Assembly (NCBI GenBank): GCA_018857735.1
Contig: JABMCL010002481.1
Span: 970,001 to 1,034,000 of the forward strand
DNA length: 64,000 nucleotides
Direction of reading: 5' to 3'
From: Alviniconcha marisindica
Taxonomy: Eukaryota; Mollusca; Gastropoda; Provannidae
Below the pieces are notes generated by a model. The model saw only the letters and a program-made list of their open reading frames with translations, did not search any database and was not told where the DNA came from. Made by a program: the position numbers and the translations under genes. Numbering within the stretch: position 1 is the stretch's first letter; each line of letters starts with the position of its first letter. Below, piece after piece: positions 57,701 to 64,000 of the stretch.

Positions 57701-60700
57701 AGCCTCTCTCTTCTCTCTACCTTTTCCTTGTTGTTCATGCGCACAACCAGCCTCTCTTCTCTCTCTGTACCTTTTCCTTGTTCATGCACACCACCAGGCT
57801 CTCTCTTCTTTCTCTGTACCTTTTCCTTGTTCATGCACACCACCAGCCTCTCTCTTCTCTCTCTGTACCTTTTCCTTGTTGTTCATGCGCACTACCAGCC
57901 TCTCTCTTCTCTCTGTGTACCTTTTCCTTGTTGTTCATGCACACCACCAGGCTCTCTCTTCTCTCTCTGTACCTTTTCCTTGTTGTTTGTGCACACCACC
58001 AGCCTCTCTCTTCTCTCTCTGTACCTTTTCCTTGTTCATGCACACCACCAGGCTCTCTCTTCTCACTCTGTACCTTTTCCTTGTTGTTTGTGCACACCAC
58101 CAGCTTCTCACTTCTCTCTCTGTATCTTTTCCTTGTTCATGCACACCACCAGGCTCTCTCTTCTCTCTCTGTACCTTTTCCTTGTTGTTCATGTGCACCA
58201 CCAGGCTCTCTCTTCTCTCTCTGTACCTTTTCCTTGTTCATGCACACCACCAGCCTCTCTCTTCTCTCTCTGTACCTTTTCCTTGTTCATGCACACCACC
58301 AGCCTCTCTCTTCTCTCTCTGTACCTTTTCCTTGTTGTTCATGCGCACTACCAGCTCTCTCTTCTCTCTCTGTACCTTTTCCTTGTTGTTTGTGCACACC
58401 ACCAGGCTCTCTCTTCTCTCTCTGTACCTTTTCCTTGTTCATGCACACCACCAGCCTCTCTCTTCTCTCTCTGTACCTTTTCCTTGTTCATGCACACCAC
58501 CAGCCTCTCTCTTCTATGTACCTTTTCCTTGTTGTTTGTGCACACCACCAGGCTCTCTCTTCTCTCTCTGCCTTTTCCTCATTGTTTATGCACATCACAA
58601 GGCAGTCCATTTGCAATTTGCTGGCACAAAAGCATGCTCAGAAATACCAAAGTTTATAATGTTATACATTTATCAGTCGATTGCTTAACATGCGTTGACT
58701 GATTCATAATGATCAATTGAGAGTGACCGGTGGGCAGGTTGATTTGACTGCTTGATTGATTTGATGTCAGTCAGTGCGTGAATATAGTATTCCAACACTT
58801 TTACAGCATAAGTAGACTTAGTAGTCAACTGAGTGATTGATTAACTTGAACAGTAACTTGTCTGATTAAAAGTAATTGACTGATTCAGTGATTGGTCATT
58901 TTCCTTTTTAATTCATTGTTTAATTTTAAATGGATTGCTGTTTCAAATTAGTAATTGATAAATTTGCAATTCATGTCTACTTTCAGGTGACACGTTGTTT
59001 GTTGCGGGATGTGGCAAATTCTTTGAGGGAACAGGACAGCAGATGTACACAGCTCTGGTGGAGAAACTGGGAGCTTTACCTCCAGAAACTGTGAGTCCTT
59101 GTCCATGGACCTGAAGTGTTCAAGTGAATGCACTTGTCGAGTAATCTTTACACATGCTGCATTGCCCTCGGGTTGATCAGAACTTGCACTTGGACCTAGC
59201 ACACACCATGTCTCTCATGCTGCTTAAACAGTAGCCCATTCTAGAAACTTCTTTTCAGTGAAGTGAACTGTCCTCATAGTGATGTGTTTAACCATGGGAT
59301 GAACTAAGATAATCATCACAATGTAAGTGAGGCAGCTGACAGTGAACTTGGGTAATGAAGCACATATCTATCTTGAGGTAGTAAGGTCTGTATTGATCTG
59401 TAAAGTGAATTGATGTAATGAGATATGTAACAGTGGACTGAGGTAATTGTGTAACTGGGGTGATGAGTAACTGGGGTGATGAGGTGAGCTAGTTACGTGG
59501 TATTTAATGCTCAGTCAAGTTATGATTCTAGGCCCATCAGCTAGTTGAGTGACTTGAGATAACAGGGGCTGTCGCAAAAGAGGTAACTGAGTCATTGTGA
59601 GATGAAATGGTGTCATGAACTGAAGTTGTGTAGTACTAAGTGGAATAAAGTGACCAAAGGACTACCAGTATGTGGCAGACTGGAGTGATCTGAGTAGGGA
59701 GTTATTCTGAACTGAGATAGTGAGGTCCATGATTAGATAACAGTAACTGAAGTGATATAAGTAGAAGTGGAGTTGTGTGAGGTGTGTAACACTGCAACTA
59801 GAACAGTTAATTAACAGTAAACTGACATGATGTTCAGTAAGAGTAAGAGTTGTGTGAGGTGTGTAACAATGCAGCTGGAATAGATAACTAAAATAACAGT
59901 AAACTGACACAATGTTCAGTAAGAGCAGAGTTGTGTGAGGTGTGTAACGATGCAACTAGAATAGTTAAAATAACTGTAAACTGACATGATATTCAATAAG
60001 AGTAGAGTTGTGAGGTGTGTAACAGTACAACTGGGCTGTATTAGTGTATTTAACCAAGCTTTTGTTTAGTGGTTCATGAAATATGTTGGTTAAGATTAAG
60101 CTTTAATGCCTTTGGTGATGGAGACTTGATTTTTGTGCTTCATCCAGTGTAGTGTGTGCTGTGGCAATGAGTACACAGGCAGCAACCTGACATTTTACCT
60201 CCCTAGGGGTAAACACTGTTCTCTTTCCATTGCAGAAAGTGTTCTGCGGCCTTGAGAAGTATACAGGGAATAAGATGAAGCTTTGCCTACTGTAAAGTAG
60301 TCAGCGCTATGTTTTCATTGCAGAAAGTGTTCTGTGGCCATGAGAAGTATACAGTGAATAAGATGAAGCTTCGCCTACTGTAAAGTAGTCAGCACTATGT
60401 TTTTATTGCAGTTGGTGTACTGTGGTCATGAGCACACAGGGGGGAGCTTTGCATTTTGTGGGATGAACCCTTTTGCAATCTGTTGCAGAAAGCAACTGTG
60501 GCCATGAGTACACAGTGAATAAGGCAAACCTTTGCCTCCCATTAGCAAGCCACTTTTGTTTCCATCACAGGAAGTGCACTATACCCATGAGTATACAGCC
60601 AGTGAGATGAAATTTTGCCTTGGTCTGGATCTGCATTTATACATTGCAGGGACCATTACTGACCATTTTCGCAACAGAACTGCTGTGAGCAGTAAAGTAG

Positions 60701-63700
60701 TCTCACTTGTGTTTCCATTGCAGAAAGTGTACTGTTAAGCCATGTGTACACAATGAGTAAAATAAAGCTGTGCCTGGTGTAAAGTAGCCAATAATTTGTC
60801 CTGTTTCCATTGCAGAAAGTGTACTGTTAAGCCATGAACACACAATGAGTCAAATGAAGCTGTGCCTGGTGTAACGTAGCCAATAATTTGTCCTGTTTCC
60901 ATTGCATAAAGTGTACTGTTAAGCCATGTGTACACAATGAATAAAAGAAAGCTGTGCCTGGTGTAAAGTAGCCAATAATTTATTATGCTTCCATTGCAGA
61001 AAGTGTACTGTTAAGCCATGAGTACACAATAAGTAAAATGAAGCTGTGTGTGGTGATGCAATGAGTAAAATGAAGTTTTTTTCTGGTGATGCAGTGAGTA
61101 AAATGAAGATTTGCCAAGTGACACAATGAGTAAAGTGAAGCTTTGCCAGGAGTAAAGTAGCTGATAATTTATATGCTTTCATTACACATTGTGCACTGTA
61201 GTCATGGGTACACAATGAGGAACAGGAAGCTGTGTCAGCTGGAAAGTAACTGTTGTTGCTTCTTCCATTGCAGAAAGTGTACTGTGGCCATGAGTACACA
61301 GTGAACAACCTCAAGTTTGCTGCCCATGTGGAACCCAACAGTGATACCATCAAGTCCAAAATAGCCTGGGCAGAGGTAGGGGTATTTTTATTTTAACACT
61401 AGAATTGTTCTGTTTCATCGGATGTGTGTGTGTGAGAAAGATGCATGTAAAATAATTGGAGTACAAGAGAAGAATTTAATTGTTAATACTTAATCTGTTC
61501 ATTAATCTACTGTTTTGTTTGAAAATGGTCGGGTAAGGATACATGCAAGTGAAAACATTAAAAAAATTGTTTGTGTTTTTACATTTCCTACAAACATTTT
61601 TTTTGTGCATCTGTAATTATTGCTGCACTAATAACAACAACAAAATTCATCTCAGCATCATGCAGATGATCCCCAGTGTAATTCCCTTCACACTGACATT
61701 GTTGATTTGCTGGTAAGAGAAACAAATATGAATCAGCACAGCTTGGTGGAGACTGACTGACTCCCTGCCAGGAGAGGGTGATGGGTGTTCATTTATATCT
61801 TAAAATTGATCAGGGGAGAAGATCTGCTTTAATAATATCTATAATCTGGAGGTGGATTAACTGATCGAAAGATTGCTTTGAGATGGAAGCAACAATGGAC
61901 AGTGGCTTTGTGACACAGCTCAGACTTCCCTTTTCTCACAGTTCTTCTTCCTGTCCTTTTATCTTCTGCTGCTGGCAGTTGTGTATTGTGTAAAATGAAA
62001 CTGTGGCAAATGCTGCTGTGTAATTTTAAGATATAAATGAACACCCACCACCCTCTCCTGGGAGGGAGTTAGTGATGTGATGTTCAGAAATAAAGTGATG
62101 ACTGGACTTGCACATTTGTTACGCTGATTTTAGAAGGAGTTGAATGCAGTTTGTGCAGCCTCAGTAATAAGCTCCCCCTACCCCCAGTCTTCATGGTCAC
62201 AGGTTCGCAGCTTTGGTGTCTAGTCCTTCACAAGAGATTCAAAACTAAGGTCATGTGTTCTGCAAGTCAAAGAACCCACAGAAGCAGAAAAGCTTTTTTT
62301 CAGCCAGATTTTGTAGAAGTTCCACCACCAGCATTAGGGATTAGTTCATCTGGGTGGTGCAACATTTGTAGCTGGCTCTCCTTAAAAAAGCCTTGAATTT
62401 TCCCTTTGGAAAAAATTCAAACAAGTGAAATTTACAAGCAGAATTTGTGTGGATCATGGAGTGCAGTTCCAACTCCTTCTCATTATTGATGACATAGAAC
62501 TTACAAGCAGAGGTTTCTGCAAATTAGAAAGTGAAGCAGCTTCTGTGTCTGTTTCAAAAGAGGTTTGTTTTGGGTGTCTTGACAGAACCCCCAACGTGGT
62601 TTTTGCCTAGTTGGTTGGACATTCTACATGGTCAACAGGAAGAAGAGGCAGTGCAGGATTAACATGGACAAGTTCACAGAGTGTCCCTTGCAAAACCTGT
62701 CCAGCTTATTTGTAGATCATCTGTACTTGAGACCCTGTGCATTACCCACATGCCAACAGGAGAAGCTGCAAATTTGAGTTATATGTTCTGCATAGGAGCA
62801 TCTGAAAATTTAGAAGTGTATTACATTTATTTGTTCTAGAATTGTATATATATATATTGCATTGATTAGTTCTTTGGTTTTGTGTGTCCAATTTTAGAGC
62901 CAGCGTAGCAAGAAAGAACCCACTGTGCCTTCCACCATCGGTGAAGAGAAGCAGTATAACCCTTTCATGAGAGTGAAGTAAGTGGTGTTTGTGTGTGTTT
63001 GTGTACCTTCCTGCCTGTCTGCAGGCATATGGGTGTGTATTTGTGCTTGCATGTTTTCTCATTATATCTTAATCAGTGATGACATTGTTTCATGTGAAGT
63101 TTTTTTCATATAGTTTTAGATAAGAATGATAAGCACATATATATGGAAAACATACTCATGTTCTTTTTGATTAGCATGAAGACTCAGATGAAATAGTTAT
63201 CTGCAACTCAGCTGGCTGGTCGGCTATCTGTGACAAAAGCCTTCACACTGAGATTTCTCAGTCACTATGAAAACGAGATCATTCTAACATTGTATTTTAT
63301 AACAGTAATGAGTGTCACTGTTAGCCCAACTGGCTGCTCAGCTGTCTGCAGCAAAATCCTTCACGCTGAAATGTTCTTGGCAGCTGGAAATGGGAGCTCA
63401 TTCTAACTTTGTATGACAGTAGTGAGCATTAGCCCACTGGCTGGTCAGCTATCTGTGGCAAAAGCCTTCACACTGAAATTTTCTTGGCAGCTATGAACAT
63501 GAGATCATTCCAACTTTGTATGACAAATAACCTCAATTTCACTTAAAACTGCTCATAAGTTATGAAGGTCACAGTACCTCAAAAAGATCAAAATGATGAT
63601 TTAATTGGTTTAAATCTGATTTACTTCATACTTGTATGTCTGATGTATTCATTGACAAGATCAGGTAAGAGGAGGAGGAGGATGGTATGTTTCCTCATCA

Positions 63701-63855
63701 AAAACAACTTTAAGTGTTGAACTTGAAGTGTTATTTAGTGCTTACTTTGTTTCTGCTGCAGAGAATCTACAGTTCAGGGCCATGTTGGGAAGACTGACCC
63801 TGTTCAAGTGATGGACGTCCTGCGCTCAGAGAAAGACAAGTTCCGAGCAGCATAA
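52175..63855 (+). CDS. HAGH: Hydroxyacylglutathione hydrolase (glyoxalase II), 9 coding exons
   Basis: Hydrolyses S-D-lactoylglutathione to D-lactate and glutathione, the second step of methylglyoxal detoxification. Exons: 52175-52232, 53194-53366, 54077-54141, 54495-54612, 56305-56410, 58987-59090, 61274-61375, 62898-62977, 63762-63855. They total 900 nt, or 299 aa (human mitochondrial form about 308). Metallo-beta-lactamase ligands are present: THHHWDH (H96, H98, D100, H101), PCHTSGH (H152), TGD (D175) and CGHEY (H214). Residues 1-29 are rich in Arg, Ala, Ser and Leu with no acidic residue, fitting a mitochondrial presequence. An internal ATG at 53262 (MRVRLIP) matches the known cytosolic start. 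The glutathione-contact Tyr in the human KFYEG motif is Phe here (F186). The exon 5 acceptor at 56305 gives exact length agreement with human; a stronger-looking acceptor at 56284 would add seven residues in frame. The exon 5 donor is GTCCCA, which is weak. Confidence 0.95.
53420..53623 (+). repeat. Two long (CT)n tracts, HAGH intron 2
   Basis: Two CT runs of about 75 and 85 bp separated by 42 bp of unique sequence. Confidence 0.95.
53968..54050 (+). repeat. (TA)n microsatellite, HAGH intron 2
   Basis: TA dinucleotides end about 26 bp before the exon 3 acceptor. Confidence 0.93.
55921..56062 (+). repeat. Dispersed repeat family A, copy in HAGH intron 4
   Basis: Contains GATGCTTAATGTCCTCAGAT, CCAATGCCGAAGCACAGTTC and CGGAAACCAGAAGGCTCGTT, in the order of the other copies. 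Confidence 0.78.
56414..58600 (+). repeat. CT-rich minisatellite in HAGH intron 5, 45/49/52-bp units
   Basis: More than 40 head-to-tail units begin within four bases of the exon 5 donor. The common unit is 49 bp (for example ACCAG at 56462 and again at 56511). Variants with an extra GTT are 52 bp and those with CTATG instead of CTCTCTCTG are 45 bp. Each unit carries CCTTTTCCTTGTTCATG, then CACCACCAG, then CTCTCTCTTCTCTC. No stop codon occurs in any forward frame between about 56351 and 58659, which is a property of the unit. It is not read here as a protein gene. Confidence 0.95.
59771..60030 (+). repeat. 77-81-bp tandem repeat, four units, HAGH intron 6
   Basis: AGTTGTGTGAGGTGTGTAAC (shortened in the last) begins units at 59771, 59848, 59929 and 60006. 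It sits just upstream of the exon 7-derived array but has unrelated sequence. Confidence 0.82.
60140..61273 (+). repeat. Tandem array of decayed copies of the HAGH exon 7 acceptor and exon start
   Basis: A T-rich tract, TTGCAG, AAAGTGTACTG and a GGCCATGAGTACACA-like stretch recur through intron 6, ending at the real exon 7 acceptor (61271-61273). The CAG, or its mutated form, falls near 60145, 60233, 60321, 60409, 60486, 60568, 60648, 60721, 60813, 60905 and 60997, with a further decayed copy near 61185. The spacing is mostly 77-92 bp. Several copies carry TAAG in place of GG after ACTGT, and one has lost the acceptor AG (GCATAAAG near 60905). Copies also share the flanking TGAAGCT...TGCCT...TAAAGTAG segment. 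Confidence 0.9.
61757..62072. mobile_element. TIR element in HAGH intron 7
   Basis: The left arm (61757-61807, CTCCCTGCCAGGAGAGGGTG onward) and inverted right arm (62022-62072) match over about 50 bp with only a few differences. The interior of about 215 bp has no coding capacity. It fits a short non-autonomous DNA element. Confidence 0.7.
63205..63527 (+). repeat. Three tandem units of about 106-118 bp, HAGH intron 8
   Basis: GCTGGCTGGTCGGCTATCTG-like starts, then AAAGCCTTCACACTGA and GATCATTCTAAC, occur three times. Confidence 0.8.
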
Positions 63856-64000
63856 TTCCAGTCTGCTGTGGCAATTTTGTTCCAAAAATATGTTCTTGTG
63901 AAAAATATGCATTTATATACTGTCTTGTATCATTATTTTCTTCTTTTTCATGCTGTTCTTTAGTAGGGGAATGTCAGTAATGACTGGTTGTGGATATATC
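63856..64000 (+). other. Start of HAGH 3' UTR
   Basis: AT-rich sequence after the HAGH stop. I see no AATAAA before the window ends, so the polyadenylation site lies outside or uses a variant. Confidence 0.5.

Noticed and set aside
56211..58702. Three long forward open frames (about 780-825 codons) and many shorter reverse ones
   Set aside because: They are all products of a stop-free 49-bp tandem repeat in HAGH intron 5; the three frames encode the same cyclic peptide in different registers and have no independent start context or family match.
60532..60738. Small frame with [14 protein letters not shown]
   Set aside because: It is one decayed copy of the HAGH exon 7 start in the intron 6 array, not a separate gene.

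Overview
The window is animal nuclear DNA. It is AT-rich, its genes have many short exons in long introns, and it is packed with CA/CT/TA microsatellites, homopolymer-G runs, minisatellites and tRNA-derived SINEs. The gene content and repeat style suggest a lophotrochozoan, most likely a gastropod mollusc; that placement is inference. There is no operon structure, CRISPR array or prokaryotic signal.

Four protein-coding genes can be built from the sequence. (1) Positions 8726-31208, + strand: NT5C2-like cytosolic purine 5'-nucleotidase, 17 coding exons, 583 aa, all four HAD motifs present. (2) Positions 37685-44332, - strand: an unrecognised 396-aa coiled-coil protein with an N-terminal hydrophobic segment, six exons. 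(3) Positions 49111-50709, - strand: a 532-aa single-exon DUSP-like / coiled-coil / BTB-T1 (KCTD-type) protein. (4) Positions 52175-63855, + strand: HAGH (glyoxalase II), nine coding exons, 299 aa, with a likely mitochondrial presequence and an internal cytosolic start. Genes 1 and 2 converge; genes 3 and 4 diverge from a shared upstream region of about 1.5 kb. All exon phases were checked by hand and join without a frame break.

The rest is repeat-rich. Positions 1-8.67 kb hold no recognisable gene. Intron 13 of NT5C2 carries a decayed Tc1/mariner transposase. Positions 42.5-44.1 kb hold LINE C-terminal fossils and a tRNA-derived SINE. Two terminal-inverted-repeat elements lie at 47.6 kb and 61.8 kb. 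A dispersed family of about 150 bp occurs at least five times.

The most unusual signal is a set of tandem arrays anchored on exon/intron boundaries. Intron 6 of HAGH is a ladder of about a dozen decayed copies of the exon 7 acceptor plus the start of that exon. Intron 16 of NT5C2 is an array of about 20 copies of a 44-bp unit that resembles the exon 16 donor junction. Intron 5 of HAGH begins, within a few bases of the exon, with a 2.2-kb CT-rich minisatellite that lacks stop codons in all three forward frames.
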